From CAZTXD01 sp964617995 (GTDB taxonomy: Bacteria > Actinomycetota > Acidimicrobiia > Spongiisociales > ZC4RG35): DNA of 64,000 bases. Positions 18,925 to 28,330 of the stretch are shown piece after piece; within the stretch, counting starts at the first letter, position 1, and each line of letters begins with the position of its first letter. The DNA lies in the NCBI GenBank assembly GCA_964617995.1, contig CAZTXD010000003.1:6565-70564 (forward strand), in the 5' to 3' direction. The notes beneath the pieces were generated by a model. The model had not been told where the DNA came from. It did no database searches and was given only the letters and a program-made list of their open reading frames with translations. Position numbers and translations under genes: made by a program.

Positions 18925-18982
18925 CTCCGTTTTCGCGCATCGAATGCGCGCTATGGCGCGCATTTGATGCGCGAAAACGGAG
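18925..18982. repeat. palindromic repeat, copy B
   Basis: A 27-bp inverted repeat with a TATG loop and a single mismatched pair (CATTTGATG against CATTCGATG). It lies 5 nt after the hutU stop and ends 7 nt before the hutF start, so it separates two genes of one pathway and could modulate hutF expression. Confidence 0.9.
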
Positions 18983-18989
18983 AGGGGGG

Positions 18990-20210
18990 GTGGCGTTGAA
19001 GCGGTGGCATCTGCCGGTGGCGTGGACGGGGAGGTCCTTCGAGTCGGATGTGGTGGTGGAGACCGAGAAGGGCCGGATAGCCTCGATCACCACGGGCGCT
19101 GCGGCCGCCGCCGACACCGAATCCCTGCCGGGGCTGGCGTTCCCCGGGTTCGCCAACACCCACTCGCATGTGTTCCATCGTGTGCTCCGTGGCCATGTCG
19201 CCCCCCGGAAGGGCGACTTCTGGTCGTGGAGAGACGCCATGTACGACGTCGCATCCGGCCTCGATCCCGACTCCTACCGGGCCGTCGCCGTCGCCACCTT
19301 TCGGGAGATGCTGGCCGCGGGGTACACCTCGGTGACGGAGTTTCACTATCTCCACCATCAGCCCGACGGCACCCCCTATTCGGAACCCAACATCATGGCA
19401 GACGCCTTGTGCGACGCGGCGGCGGAAGCCGGGATCCGTCTGACGCTCCTCGACACCTGCTACCTGTCGTCGGGCTTCGGCCGTCCCCCGGAAGGCCCCC
19501 AAAGACGTTTCAGCGACGGAACCGTCGACCGGTGGCTGGACAGGGTTTCCCGGTGGACTCCCCCCGCCGGGGTGGAAGCCGGAGCGGCCATCCACTCGGT
19601 GCGCGCCGTCGATCCCGAGCAGATGGCGGTGGTGGCCGAATGGGCTCTCGGCCGGCCCCTCCACGTCCACGTGTCGGAGCAGCCCGCCGAGAACCGCGAC
19701 TGCGTGGCTCACTATGGGCGGACCCCCACCGAGCTGCTGGCCGACAGCGGCATACTCGGCCCCACCGTCACCGTCGTTCATGTCACTCATGCCGCACCCA
19801 CCGATATTCGGCTCCTCGCCGCCGAGGGGACCGTTGCCTCCATCTGCCCGACCACCGAACGATGGCTCGCCGACGGGATCGGGCCGACCGCGGCGATGGA
19901 GGACGCAGGGATCGAGCTCGGGATCGGCAGCGACTCGCAGGCGGTGATCGATCCTTTCGAGGAGATGCGTCTCCTCGAGCTGCATCAGCGCCTGGCCACC
20001 GGGACGACGGGGAGCCACGACGTGGCCTCCCTGCTCCGGGCCGGCACCGCCGGCTCGAGCCTGGAGGTGGGGGACCGCTTCGATGTGGTCGTCGTCGGCA
20101 GGGAGACGCCACGCACTGCCGGGGTTCCCGACGAGGGGGTGATCTTCGCCGCCACCGCCGCCGACATCATCGCCGTCGTCGTGGAGGGACGAAGGGTCGC
20201 CTCGGCCTGA
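18990..20210 (+). CDS. hutF: formimidoylglutamate deiminase
   Basis: 406 residues from the GTG at 18990; a TTG at 18996, 6 nt after AGAGGGGG, is an equally good start. Amidohydrolase-fold metal site: NTHSHVFHR, HVHVSEQ, the second His region VVHVTHA and Asp in IGSDSQ. The blocks match HutF, which deaminates N-formimino-glutamate to N-formyl-glutamate plus ammonia. Together with hutU this implies the HutF/HutG five-step histidine route. The frame is open upstream through the palindrome, but that stretch is not protein-like. Confidence 0.9.
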   Translation: MALKRWHLPVAWTGRSFESDVVVETEKGRIASITTGAAAAADTESLPGLAFPGFANTHSHVFHRVLRGHVAPRKGDFWSWRDAMYDVASGLDPDSYRAVAVATFREMLAAGYTSVTEFHYLHHQPDGTPYSEPNIMADALCDAAAEAGIRLTLLDTCYLSSGFGRPPEGPQRRFSDGTVDRWLDRVSRWTPPAGVEAGAAIHSVRAVDPEQMAVVAEWALGRPLHVHVSEQPAENRDCVAHYGRTPTELLADSGILGPTVTVVHVTHAAPTDIRLLAAEGTVASICPTTERWLADGIGPTAAMEDAGIELGIGSDSQAVIDPFEEMRLLELHQRLATGTTGSHDVASLLRAGTAGSSLEVGDRFDVVVVGRETPRTAGVPDEGVIFAATAADIIAVVVEGRRVASA

Positions 20211-20234
20211 CTGGCCCGGCAGGTCGACGCTACG

Positions 20235-20240
20235 TACCCT
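20235..20240 (+). promoter_or_regulatory. -10-like box for DinB-like gene
   Basis: TACCCT, 6 nt before the ATG at 20247; no Shine-Dalgarno. It belongs to the same leaderless pattern as hutU. Confidence 0.45.
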
Positions 20241-20246
20241 CAGCCC

Positions 20247-20870
20247 ATGTCGATCTCGGCGCTCGCCCGTTCCGAGAGGGAGGAACTGTGCGAGCTGATG
20301 GAGGAGGTGGGAGCGGACGCCCCCACCCTCAACGAGGGTTGGGCGGTGCTCGATCTCGCCGCTCACCTGGTTGCCCGCGAACACGACGTGTGGTCGGGGC
20401 CCGGGATCATGCTGAAGCGCTCGCTGGGATTCCTCACCGAGTTGGCGATGGAGCGTCGCCGTCGTGAGGGTCTCGAATCGCTGATCGAGGTGATCCGGCG
20501 CGGGGAGCCCATCTGGTTCCGTCCGCTGCCGGCCGGGGGCCAGCTCTACGAGTACTTCCTGCACCACGAGGACGTGCGACGGGCCAGCGGACTCGGACCC
20601 CGAACCGATCGCTCCGACCTGGATGAGGGTCTGGCGAGGCTGATTCGGATCGGGGGCCGCCTGCTGCTCAGACGGGTGGACGTGGGGGTCGACCTGGTGT
20701 GGCAGGGTGGGGTCATCCACCGTCACGGTTCCGAGCCCCGGGCCATCGTCGACGGCGCTCCGGGGGAACTGATGCTGTACATGACCGGGCGCGGCCGGGT
20801 GGCGGAGGTCACCCTCGGAGGAGACGAGACGGCGGCCGAGCGGCTGGCCGAAACCGACCTGAGGATCTGA
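20247..20870 (+). CDS. DinB/mycothiol-dependent maleylpyruvate isomerase-like protein
   Basis: 207 residues. The N-terminal helix pattern with 'W.VLDLAAHLVAREHDVW' supplies the His of the DinB-type metal site, and YEYFLHHEDVRRASG carries the second His pair (HH). This matches an actinobacterial subfamily of mycothiol-linked metal-binding proteins. It may conjugate or transfer mycothiol, but the substrate is unknown. It converges on dusB. Confidence 0.8.
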   Translation: MSISALARSEREELCELMEEVGADAPTLNEGWAVLDLAAHLVAREHDVWSGPGIMLKRSLGFLTELAMERRRREGLESLIEVIRRGEPIWFRPLPAGGQLYEYFLHHEDVRRASGLGPRTDRSDLDEGLARLIRIGGRLLLRRVDVGVDLVWQGGVIHRHGSEPRAIVDGAPGELMLYMTGRGRVAEVTLGGDETAAERLAETDLRI

Positions 20871-20927
20871 GAACCGCCCGTTCGGTGCGCCTGCTGGAAC
20901 CACCGATCGGCCAGCGCGGTCGGTTCG

Positions 20928-22049
20928 TCAGCCGCCGGACACGACCAGCTCCGCCTCCCGGTCGAGGCCGTGGCTGGTCCGGGTGTCGAGGAACCCGGGA
21001 GGGAGCTTCACCCGTCGGGCGCCGCCGCTGTGGCCCCGAACCATCCGGTGGGCGGCTTCGGGGAAGGGAATCGTCGGGTCGAGGAGCGACACGAGCAGGT
21101 CGACTTCTTCCACCCCCGACACCCGGGAGAGCCTGTCGCGGATCTCCCGCCCCACCGGGAATCCCTTGAGATACCAGCTGGGGTGGCGCCGGAAGAGGTT
21201 GGTGCCGTGGCGGGGGCCGAACTGATCGACCAGCAGACGCACGTGGCGGCGCATCACCTGCCCCACCTCGCCCAATGTCGGGGCAGGCGGCGGCGGGTCA
21301 CCGGCCATCACGGCTGCGAGATCGCCGAACAGCCATGGACGGCCCAGACAACCCCGGCCCACCACCACACCGTCGCAGCCGGTCTCGGTCATCATGCAAA
21401 CGGCATCCCCGGCGGTCCAGATGTCGCCGTTGCCCAGCACCGGGACGGTCCGGACGGTCTGCTTCAGCGCCGCGATCGCCTCCCATCGGGCCGAACCCGA
21501 GTAGCGCTGCGCCGCGGTCCGGGCATGGAGGGCGACCGCCGCCGCGCCCTCTCCTTCCGCCACCCGGCCCGACTCGAGATAGGTGAGGTGATCGTCGTCG
21601 ATTCCCATCCGGAACTTCACAGTGACGGGTACCGCTCCGGCGTTGGCCACGGCCTCGGCGACGATCGACGCCAGCAGGTCCGTCTTCCAGGGAAGGGCGG
21701 CGCCACCGCCATGGCGGGTGACCTTGGGGACGGGACAGCCGAAGTTCAGGTCGATGTGATCGACCCGGTGATCGTCGACGAGGATCCGGGTGGCTCGCCC
21801 CACCGATGTCGGCTCGGTGCCGTAGAGCTGGATCGACCGCACCTGCTCGTCGGCGCCGAAACCAGCGTTGGCCAGCGTTTTGGCGTCTCCCTCCACGAGG
21901 GCACGGGCGCCGATCATCTCCGATACGTACAGGCCGACCCCGTAGTGCCGGCACAGGGTGCGGAAGGCGGCGTTGGTCACTCCCGCCATGGGGGCGAGCA
22001 CGACAGGGGGGTCGACGCGGAGCGGCCCCACATGGAGACGACGGGACAT
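20928..22049 (-). CDS. dusB: tRNA-dihydrouridine synthase
   Basis: 373 residues from the ATG at 22049; a GTG at 22073 abutting the upstream stop is an alternative. N-terminal FMN-barrel motif VVLAPMAGVTNAAFR, catalytic Cys in NFGCPVPKVT, then VKFRMG and the FMN-phosphate loop GNGDIW/GVVVGRGCLG. It reduces specific uridines in tRNA to dihydrouridine. It probably shares a transcript with the thioesterase upstream. Confidence 0.93.
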   Translation of the reverse strand: MSRRLHVGPLRVDPPVVLAPMAGVTNAAFRTLCRHYGVGLYVSEMIGARALVEGDAKTLANAGFGADEQVRSIQLYGTEPTSVGRATRILVDDHRVDHIDLNFGCPVPKVTRHGGGAALPWKTDLLASIVAEAVANAGAVPVTVKFRMGIDDDHLTYLESGRVAEGEGAAAVALHARTAAQRYSGSARWEAIAALKQTVRTVPVLGNGDIWTAGDAVCMMTETGCDGVVVGRGCLGRPWLFGDLAAVMAGDPPPPAPTLGEVGQVMRRHVRLLVDQFGPRHGTNLFRRHPSWYLKGFPVGREIRDRLSRVSGVEEVDLLVSLLDPTIPFPEAAHRMVRGHSGGARRVKLPPGFLDTRTSHGLDREAELVVSGG

Positions 22050-22073
22050 GGACGTCAGGGTAGGGCGACTCAC

Positions 22074-22499
22074 TCAGGTCGCCGCCATGCCCCCGATCAC
22101 CGACGCGTCTGACAGGTTCTGGAGCCGAACCTGGCCCCGAGCCATCAACTTTCCGTCGCCCTGGCGGGTCACCTCCACCTGCCAGAGCTGCTGGGTGCGG
22201 CCCCGGTGAATGGGTGTGGCCTCCCCCACCAGTACCCCCTCCCGGGTGGAACGCAGGAAATCGGTGGCGTTGTGGACCCCCACGCATCCCGCCATCCCCT
22301 GGTCCAACGCCCACATGGCTGCTCCCGTCGACGCCAGCGTCTCCACCAGGGTGCAGTAGACGCCGCCGTGCACGACGCCGTACGGCTGGTTGTGGTGAGG
22401 CGCCAGCGCGATCTGCCCCACCGCCCGATCGGGGCCGACCTCGGTGATCTCGATGTTGCTGTGATTGACGTAATTGATGCCGGGGTGGAGATCATCCAT
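22074..22499 (-). CDS. PaaI-type hotdog-fold thioesterase
   Basis: 141 residues. The hotdog active-site stretch HNQPYGVVHGGVYCTLVETLAS (Asn/His-Gly-Gly region) and a typical beta-sheet core are visible. It probably hydrolyses acyl-CoA thioesters. It lies directly before dusB with one shared boundary and is divergent from the cupin gene. Confidence 0.87.
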   Translation of the reverse strand: MDDLHPGINYVNHSNIEITEVGPDRAVGQIALAPHHNQPYGVVHGGVYCTLVETLASTGAAMWALDQGMAGCVGVHNATDFLRSTREGVLVGEATPIHRGRTQQLWQVEVTRQGDGKLMARGQVRLQNLSDASVIGGMAAT

Positions 22500-22542
22500 G
22501 ATGGCGCGACCCTACCGTCGCCCCGGTAGCCTCGGGATCGTT

Positions 22543-22884
22543 ATGGAGATAACCCGATATCAGGACGTGGCCCCCTACCAGTTCGCCGACCTGTGGTTGC
22601 GCGAGCTGTCCCCGGCGGTGATGCAGGCAGGATCCATCGCCGAGGTCACGCTGCCGATCGGGGTGCAGCGGCCTTCACGGAGGTCGAAGAAGGTCGACCG
22701 CGTGTATGTGGGACTGGTCGGCGAGGTCCATTTCACCGTCGACGGTGAGAGCGTCCACGTCGGTCGCGGCGACGTGATCCACATCGCCGACGGCGAGGAG
22801 TACGGCTACTTCAACGGCGGGCAGGAAGAGGCGCGCCTTCTCCTGTTCCGGTCCCCGGCACCCTCGGCGCCGGAGGAGAGCTGA
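22543..22884 (+). CDS. small cupin-fold protein
   Basis: 113 residues. A single beta-barrel with the stretch VYVGLVGEVHFTVDGESVHV and GDVIHIADGEEYGYFN, matching the two cupin motifs; His and Glu metal ligands are partly kept. Enzyme activity cannot be assigned. ATG at 22543 with TAGCCT 10 nt upstream. Confidence 0.75.
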   Translation: MEITRYQDVAPYQFADLWLRELSPAVMQAGSIAEVTLPIGVQRPSRRSKKVDRVYVGLVGEVHFTVDGESVHVGRGDVIHIADGEEYGYFNGGQEEARLLLFRSPAPSAPEES

Positions 22885-22908
22885 CCAGCACGACGGGGTA
22901 TGACGCTC

Positions 22909-23487
22909 TCAGGCGACCAACGCCACGCCGTGACGGGCGAGGAGCTTGCGGGTGGCGGGGAGAGGTAAGCCGATGATGGTGCTGGGATGGCCTTCGATGG
23001 AGGAAACGAACACCCCTCCTCGCTCCTGGAGGGCGTAAGCACCGGCCTTGTCCAGCGGCTCGCCGCTGACGACGTAGGCGTCGATCTCGTCCTCGGTCAT
23101 CGTCGTGAAGCGGACCAGCGCCGTCTCCACCAGCGACTCCACCACCAGGCGACCTTCCTCGGTCGTCGCCACCGCAACGCCGCTCACGACGTGATGGCTG
23201 TCGCCGGAGAGCCGGCGCAACATCGATCGCGCCTCGGCGGGATGAACGGGCTTGCCCATGACCACACCATTGTGGACCACCACGGTGTCGCCGCCCACCA
23301 CGACTGCATCGGGAGCGGCGACGGCGGCCGCCTTGGCGCGAGCGAGACGCTCGACGTAGGCATGGGGCTGCTCGCCGGGGTGACGGGACTCGTCCACCTC
23401 CGGCGCTACCACCTCGAACTCGACGCCGAGCAACGACAACAGCCCGGCACGACGGGAGGAGCCCGACGCCAGTATGAGGCGTTTCAT
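22909..23487 (-). CDS. maf: Maf-type nucleotide pyrophosphatase
   Basis: 192 residues. Family motifs: ILASGSSRRAGLL at the N-terminus, VVGGDTVVVHNG, and the loop GKPVHPAEA. Maf proteins hydrolyse non-canonical nucleoside triphosphates (dTTP/UTP or modified forms) to monophosphates and are linked to septum formation. It lies 30 nt after the amidohydrolase gene on the same strand. Confidence 0.93.
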   Translation of the reverse strand: MKRLILASGSSRRAGLLSLLGVEFEVVAPEVDESRHPGEQPHAYVERLARAKAAAVAAPDAVVVGGDTVVVHNGVVMGKPVHPAEARSMLRRLSGDSHHVVSGVAVATTEEGRLVVESLVETALVRFTTMTEDEIDAYVVSGEPLDKAGAYALQERGGVFVSSIEGHPSTIIGLPLPATRKLLARHGVALVA

Positions 23488-23517
23488 CGCTTCAGTACCG
23501 GTCTTCCGTCGGGTTGT

Positions 23518-24579
23518 TCACCGTATCCTCCTCCCGGCCCGCAACGCCGCCACCGGCCGCTGGAGGGTGGCGGGATCCTCCCTGGGGTCGGCATCGTAGA
23601 AGACGGCGTCGGCCAGCTCGCCCACCTCGAACCCGGGGGACCGCCCTAGGTATCGACGCGCCACCTCGCAGGCTGCTCCCACGGCTCGTGTCGGCTCCAG
23701 ACCCAGGCGGATCAAGGCTTGCACCTCTCTGCTCACGTCACCCGGCTCCGTCGCCAGGTCGGTCCCGGCCAGCACCGCCAGCTCGGGAGGAGCTTCCCGC
23801 AGCAGGCTGGAGACGTTGGCGAGCCCTTCGTGGATGAGACGACCTCCCGTCGACTCCGATCCCAGCTGTTCGCCAATGGCCTCCATCCGCAGAACGGTGG
23901 GAACCCATGCCCCTCCCCGGGCCGAGAGAGCCTCCAGGTCGTCAGGCGTCAGGAACAGGCCGTGTTCGATCGAATCCACCCCGGCCCTCACGGCCATGGA
24001 GGGAACCTCGGGAGCCATGGTGTGGATCGCCACCCGAACATCGGCACCATGGGCCACCTGGACGGCCGCCGACAGCTGCTCCTCGGTGAAGTTGGCTACC
24101 GCTCCTCTTCCCTTCCGCGGCCAGTCTCCCACCAGCTTCACCCAGCCGCGCCCCTGCTCGGCCATCTGCAACACCCATCCCGTCAGGCCATCGGCGTCGG
24201 TCTCGATCGCGAACCCGGGGTAGTAGCCCCCCTCGACCGCGATCATGCGTGAGGCCGCCTGGAAATCGGGTCGAACGGTGGGCGCCGCGTCGGTGAGCGT
24301 CATCACCACCGAGCCGTCTCCCCACCCCTTGTCGACTATCAGGAAGGTTCCTCGTTCGAGGCAGGCGTATGCCCGGGTGCGTATCTCCTCTGGTCTCCCC
24401 GGCTCCATCACCAGCTCGTCCGCCGCCAAATGCGAGTGGGCGTCGACCAGGCCGGGCAGCGCCCACATCCCCGAACCGAGGTCCACGTCTCCCGGTCCCG
24501 CCTCGAGCCAGGTGCCCTGCGACGAGACGGCGAGTAGGTCGGCGGTTACCCCGCCGGGGGGCCGGAGAGCGACGAGCAT
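23518..24579 (-). CDS. amidohydrolase-family enzyme
   Basis: 353 residues from the ATG at 24579; a TTG at 24600 would extend it by 7. Metal-site motifs of the amidohydrolase barrel: VDAHSHLAAD, Lys in WVKLVGDW, AIHTMA, SIEHGLFL and LAGTDLA. The order and spacing fit imidazolonepropionase/prolidase-like members of the family. The substrate is not known; the Lys suggests a possible carboxylated-lysine bridge. Confidence 0.83.
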   Translation of the reverse strand: MLVALRPPGGVTADLLAVSSQGTWLEAGPGDVDLGSGMWALPGLVDAHSHLAADELVMEPGRPEEIRTRAYACLERGTFLIVDKGWGDGSVVMTLTDAAPTVRPDFQAASRMIAVEGGYYPGFAIETDADGLTGWVLQMAEQGRGWVKLVGDWPRKGRGAVANFTEEQLSAAVQVAHGADVRVAIHTMAPEVPSMAVRAGVDSIEHGLFLTPDDLEALSARGGAWVPTVLRMEAIGEQLGSESTGGRLIHEGLANVSSLLREAPPELAVLAGTDLATEPGDVSREVQALIRLGLEPTRAVGAACEVARRYLGRSPGFEVGELADAVFYDADPREDPATLQRPVAALRAGRRIR

Positions 24580-24716
24580 CTGGACCAACGCTAACGGCAA
24601 CGTATTGTGTCAGGGCGCAAGCAGGTGAGGCATCGGTTGGTGTTGGATACGGATCAACGGTCGACGTACCGCCCTCCTGTCCTCGGCGCGCCCGACGACC
24701 GGGGCGTCACTCCGCC

Positions 24717-26111
24717 GTGAAGATATCGCCTCTCCTCCTCGCGGCTGCGCTGGTGGTGACGGCGTGTGGCCCGTCTCCGTCCCCCACCACTGCCGGCGAC
24801 ATCACCACCACCGGTGCCCCTGCCACGTCGACCACCACGACCGTGGCCTCGGCCGGACCCACCCTCGTCGAGTACACGGTGGCGGGCTGTCGCACCCCTC
24901 CCGTCACATTCGCCCTCCTGTGCGACGTCTACAAGCTGATCGAACGCCACCACATCGACGCACCTGTCGATCCCGCGGTCCTGGCTGCCGGTGCAGCCCT
25001 GGGCGTGGAGGGTCACGAAGCGAGCGATGAGGGCGAGCCGATCGAGAGCTTCACCTGCGCCATCCCCGATCCGGCCTTCGAGACGATCTGCTCCCTCCTG
25101 GCGGAGCGGCTCCAGGCGGTACCGCTGGAGCTGGAGGACGCCGTCGAGGCTGGGGTGGCGTCGATGATCGCTCTCAGCCTCGACCCCTTCACCTACTACC
25201 TTCCGCCCGAGCTCTCCGGCGCCCTGTCCGAGGACGGCATCGTCACGGCCGTCGGGCTGATGCTCACCATCACCAACCAGGTCGGGTCGACCTGCACCGT
25301 CGTAGAGGGGGGTTGTCGTCTCGAGGTGGTGCTCGCCGTGCTGGACGGGCCCGGCTACGAAGCGGGGATGCGGGCCGGTGACGTCATCACCGCCATCGAC
25401 GATGAGCCGGTGGCCGGCGCCACTCTCGTCGACGTGACCGCTCTCCTGGATGGGACGTCGGGCACGACGGTCACCGTGGACGTCGAGGGCGAGGGGGGCA
25501 ACACCCGGTTCATCATCGAGCGGAGCGACCCGCCCACCGCCGGCCTCGAAGCGGAGCAGCCCCGGCCCGGAGTGGGTTACGTCCGGCTACCGGACTTCGA
25601 GCCTGACATCCCCGTGTTCCTCCACACCGTGCTCGGGTCTCTCGACGAAGCGGGCATCGACCGACTGGTGGTCGATCTGCGTGACAATCCGGGCGGCTAC
25701 CTCGACGTTGCCACGCTCGTCGCCAGCGAATTCCTCGCCGACGGGCTGGTCTTCCGCAGCCTGGGACCGGCGGGGGACCTCGACTACCCGGTCCAGGATG
25801 GGGGGCTGGCGATCTCCAACGTCGAGATCACGGTGGTCGTCAACGCCGGATCCGCCTCGGCCGCCGAGATCCTGGCGGGTGTCCTCCAGGAACGGGGACG
25901 AGCGACCATCGCAGGTGAGCCCACCTTCGGTAAGAACACGGTCCAGATAGGATTCCCTCTCAGAAACGACGGTCAACTGAGGGTGACGATCGCCCGGTGG
26001 GTTACCCCTGACGGGGCCAGCGTGGCAGGCACGGGACTGGTCCCCGACGTCCTGGTCGACATCCCCATCGATGCCACACCCGAGGAGGTCGTGGACCTGG
26101 TGCTGGGGTAG
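24717..26111 (+). CDS. S41-family C-terminal processing protease, lipoprotein
   Basis: 464 residues from the GTG at 24717. A lipobox-like VTACG follows the signal helix, then a Thr-rich linker, an N-terminal helical domain, a PDZ-like region (GPGYEAGMRAGDVITAI) and the S41 core. Catalytic Ser in NAGSASAAEILAG and Lys in FGKNTVQ are present. It would trim exported proteins at the cell surface. It lies directly before a paralogue, with the stop codon touching the next ATG. Confidence 0.9.
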   Translation: MKISPLLLAAALVVTACGPSPSPTTAGDITTTGAPATSTTTTVASAGPTLVEYTVAGCRTPPVTFALLCDVYKLIERHHIDAPVDPAVLAAGAALGVEGHEASDEGEPIESFTCAIPDPAFETICSLLAERLQAVPLELEDAVEAGVASMIALSLDPFTYYLPPELSGALSEDGIVTAVGLMLTITNQVGSTCTVVEGGCRLEVVLAVLDGPGYEAGMRAGDVITAIDDEPVAGATLVDVTALLDGTSGTTVTVDVEGEGGNTRFIIERSDPPTAGLEAEQPRPGVGYVRLPDFEPDIPVFLHTVLGSLDEAGIDRLVVDLRDNPGGYLDVATLVASEFLADGLVFRSLGPAGDLDYPVQDGGLAISNVEITVVVNAGSASAAEILAGVLQERGRATIAGEPTFGKNTVQIGFPLRNDGQLRVTIARWVTPDGASVAGTGLVPDVLVDIPIDATPEEVVDLVLG

Positions 26112-27545
26112 ATGATGTCTCGACGTATCCGACAGATCGGGTGGCTGTTCGCGGCCCTATCCCTGCTGGCTGCTTGCGCCGGACCCGAAGCCGAGGAAAC
26201 GACTTCGACCTCGTCGGAGGCCTCCCCGGCAACGACCACCGCCCCCACCGTCGCCGACACCACCTCCACCACCACGACGGAGACCACCTCCACCACGGTC
26301 GGGGACCGCGACTTCGAGACCGCCGCCTGCGGGGAGCTCTCCGGTGTCCTCTTGTGCGAGGCCTACGAGCTGATCCAGCGTCATTACGTAGATCCCGTCT
26401 CGGACGCGGACCTGGTCGATGCGGCCGTCTCCGCGCTGGCGGGCGCAGAGATCCCATCCGGCACCGGGATCGAGACCTGCCCCCTGCCTTCCGGGGAGTT
26501 CCTCGCTCTCTGCGACGTCATCGACGACGCCGGCTTCGATGGCGAGGTCGCCCTCGAGGAGGCGGTGACGGGGATGGCATTTCTCGGATTGGACCCCAAC
26601 AGCGCCTATTTCAACGCCGAGGCGTTGACGCTCATCGAAGAGGAGCAGTCGGGGCAGGTGGAGGGCATCGGCGCCCTCGTCGCCACCGAGGAGGAGGGAT
26701 CCGATCAGCCCAACTCGTGTCAGATCGTGTCGCCGTCGTGCCGGCTCAGGATCGTGTCGACGATAGAAGGGGGACCCGCGCAGGCCGCGCTGCTGCAGCC
26801 CGGCGACGAGTTCCTCCGCGTCGACGGCGAGTCGATCGAGGGGTGGACCGTCGACGAGGTCACCTCGGTGGTTCGGGGACCGGCCGGTACCGATGTGGAG
26901 CTGACCTTCCTCCGGGAGGAAGAGGAGTTCACCATCACCATCACCCGCGCTGCCATCGAGGTCCCGGTGGTGCAGTCGGAGGTGGTGGGCGAGGTCGCCT
27001 ACCTCCGCCTCAATGTGTTCACCGACAACGCCGACGAGCAGCTACGGGCCGAGCTGGAGCGGATGCTGGCCGATGATCCGGCCTCCCTGGTCCTCGACCT
27101 GAGGAACAATCCCGGTGGCCTGCTGGAGACGGCCGTGCAGGTCACCTCCGAGTTCGTCGATGGGGGCCTGGTCGTGTCCACCCAGTCACCAGAGAGCACC
27201 ACCCCCTACGAGGTGCAGCCCGGTGGGGTGGCGACCGACCCCGACCTGCGGCTGTATGTCGTGGTCAATCAGGGAAGCGCCTCCGCCTCAGAGGTCGTCG
27301 CCGGTGCACTGGCCGACGCCGGGCGGGCCACCATCGTGGGAGAGAACACGTTCGGCAAGAACACGGTCCAGCAGCGATTCCCGCTCTCCAACGGCGGGGC
27401 GCTGAAGCTCACGATCGCCCGTTGGCTGACACCGGAGGGACGGGATTTCGGTGGCGACGGCATCACCCCCGATGTCACCGCCGAGCTCCCGGAGTCCCTC
27501 ACGGTGCCCGAGTTGGTCGCCGCGGTGACGGGCGGCACCGCCTGA
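26112..27545 (+). CDS. S41-family C-terminal processing protease, lipoprotein (paralogue)
   Basis: 477 residues, starting at the ATG that follows the previous stop with no gap. Lipobox-like LLAACAG, Thr-rich linker, helical domain, PDZ-like GPAQAALLQPGDEFLRVDG and the catalytic pair Ser (NQGSASASEVVAG) and Lys (FGKNTVQ). It shares its layout with the preceding gene, so the pair arose by tandem duplication, and both appear active. Confidence 0.9.
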   Translation: MMSRRIRQIGWLFAALSLLAACAGPEAEETTSTSSEASPATTTAPTVADTTSTTTTETTSTTVGDRDFETAACGELSGVLLCEAYELIQRHYVDPVSDADLVDAAVSALAGAEIPSGTGIETCPLPSGEFLALCDVIDDAGFDGEVALEEAVTGMAFLGLDPNSAYFNAEALTLIEEEQSGQVEGIGALVATEEEGSDQPNSCQIVSPSCRLRIVSTIEGGPAQAALLQPGDEFLRVDGESIEGWTVDEVTSVVRGPAGTDVELTFLREEEEFTITITRAAIEVPVVQSEVVGEVAYLRLNVFTDNADEQLRAELERMLADDPASLVLDLRNNPGGLLETAVQVTSEFVDGGLVVSTQSPESTTPYEVQPGGVATDPDLRLYVVVNQGSASASEVVAGALADAGRATIVGENTFGKNTVQQRFPLSNGGALKLTIARWLTPEGRDFGGDGITPDVTAELPESLTVPELVAAVTGGTA

Positions 27546-27558
27546 ACGGATCCGCCCT

Positions 27559-27582
27559 GCCGGCGACCCCGCGGTCACCGGC
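27559..27582. terminator. hairpin between convergent protease and msrA genes
   Basis: GCCGGCGACC / GGTCACCGGC stem (10 bp, one mismatch) with a CCGC loop, overlapping the msrA 3' end. It sits in the 29-bp gap between two converging genes, so it probably stops transcription from both sides. No T-tract is seen. Confidence 0.4.
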
Positions 27583-28225
27583 GGGATCCCTCCCGGGGAT
27601 AGGGAACACCCGTGGTGATGTGACAGTCGTAACCGTGAGGGTTCTTGGCGAGGTACTGCTGGTGGTAGTCCTCCGCGTAGTAGAAGTCCCCCAGCGGGGT
27701 GATCTCTGTGGTGATGTCGCCCACACCGGCTGCCGACAACACCTCCTGGTAGACGTCACGCGACTCCTTCGCCTCCTCGAGCTGGCCGGGGGTGGTGGTG
27801 TATACGACCGACCGGTACTGAGTGCCGACGTCGTTGCCTTGACGCATGCCCTGGGTGGGATCGTGCATCTCCCAGAACATCGCCAGGAGATCCCGATAGT
27901 CGACCCGGGAGGTGTCGTAGGCGACGAGAACCACCTCGGCGTGGCCGGTTCGGCCACTGCACACCTCCTCGTAGGTCGGATTGGGTGTGTACCCGCCGGC
28001 GTACCCGACCGCCGTCACGTGCACCCCCGGGACCTGCCAGAAGCGTCGCTCCGCTCCCCAGAAGCACCCGTTCCCGAAGACGGCGGTATCGACGCCGTCG
28101 GGAAAGGGACCCCTCAGGGCCCGTCCGTTGACGAAGTGCTCGGCGGGAACCGTCACCGCCTCGGTCCGTCCCGGCAGCGCCTCACCCGAACCGACCATGC
28201 CTTGTTTTCCTCTGGCGAACCACAT
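27575..28225 (-). CDS. msrA: peptide methionine sulfoxide reductase A
   Basis: 216 residues from the ATG at 28225, with an AGGAGG Shine-Dalgarno 5 nt upstream. Catalytic Cys in [10 protein letters not shown], family blocks [18 protein letters not shown] and HAEVV, plus a further Cys in GYDCHITTG able to act as resolving residue. It repairs methionine-S-sulfoxide in proteins. The N-terminal 40 residues before the core are an extension found in many actinobacterial MsrA. Confidence 0.95.
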   Translation of the reverse strand: MWFARGKQGMVGSGEALPGRTEAVTVPAEHFVNGRALRGPFPDGVDTAVFGNGCFWGAERRFWQVPGVHVTAVGYAGGYTPNPTYEEVCSGRTGHAEVVLVAYDTSRVDYRDLLAMFWEMHDPTQGMRQGNDVGTQYRSVVYTTTPGQLEEAKESRDVYQEVLSAAGVGDITTEITPLGDFYYAEDYHQQYLAKNPHGYDCHITTGVPYPREGSRR

Positions 28226-28330
28226 GTGACCTCCTCTGATCTTCCCACCGTTCAACAACTATGGGGCGTGTTTGGTTCCCGGCGCCGGTGTGTTCACCGA
28301 TTCGTAACGAGTCCGGCGGCGCCGGTCCGC

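Noticed and set aside
16316..19240. 974-codon antisense open frame, and similar long frames at 18951-20903, 200-2002 and 5891-7666
   Set aside because: High GC content keeps frames open opposite real genes. These have no start signals, repeat the antisense of clear genes (ABC permease, hutU, hutF and so on) and carry no domain.
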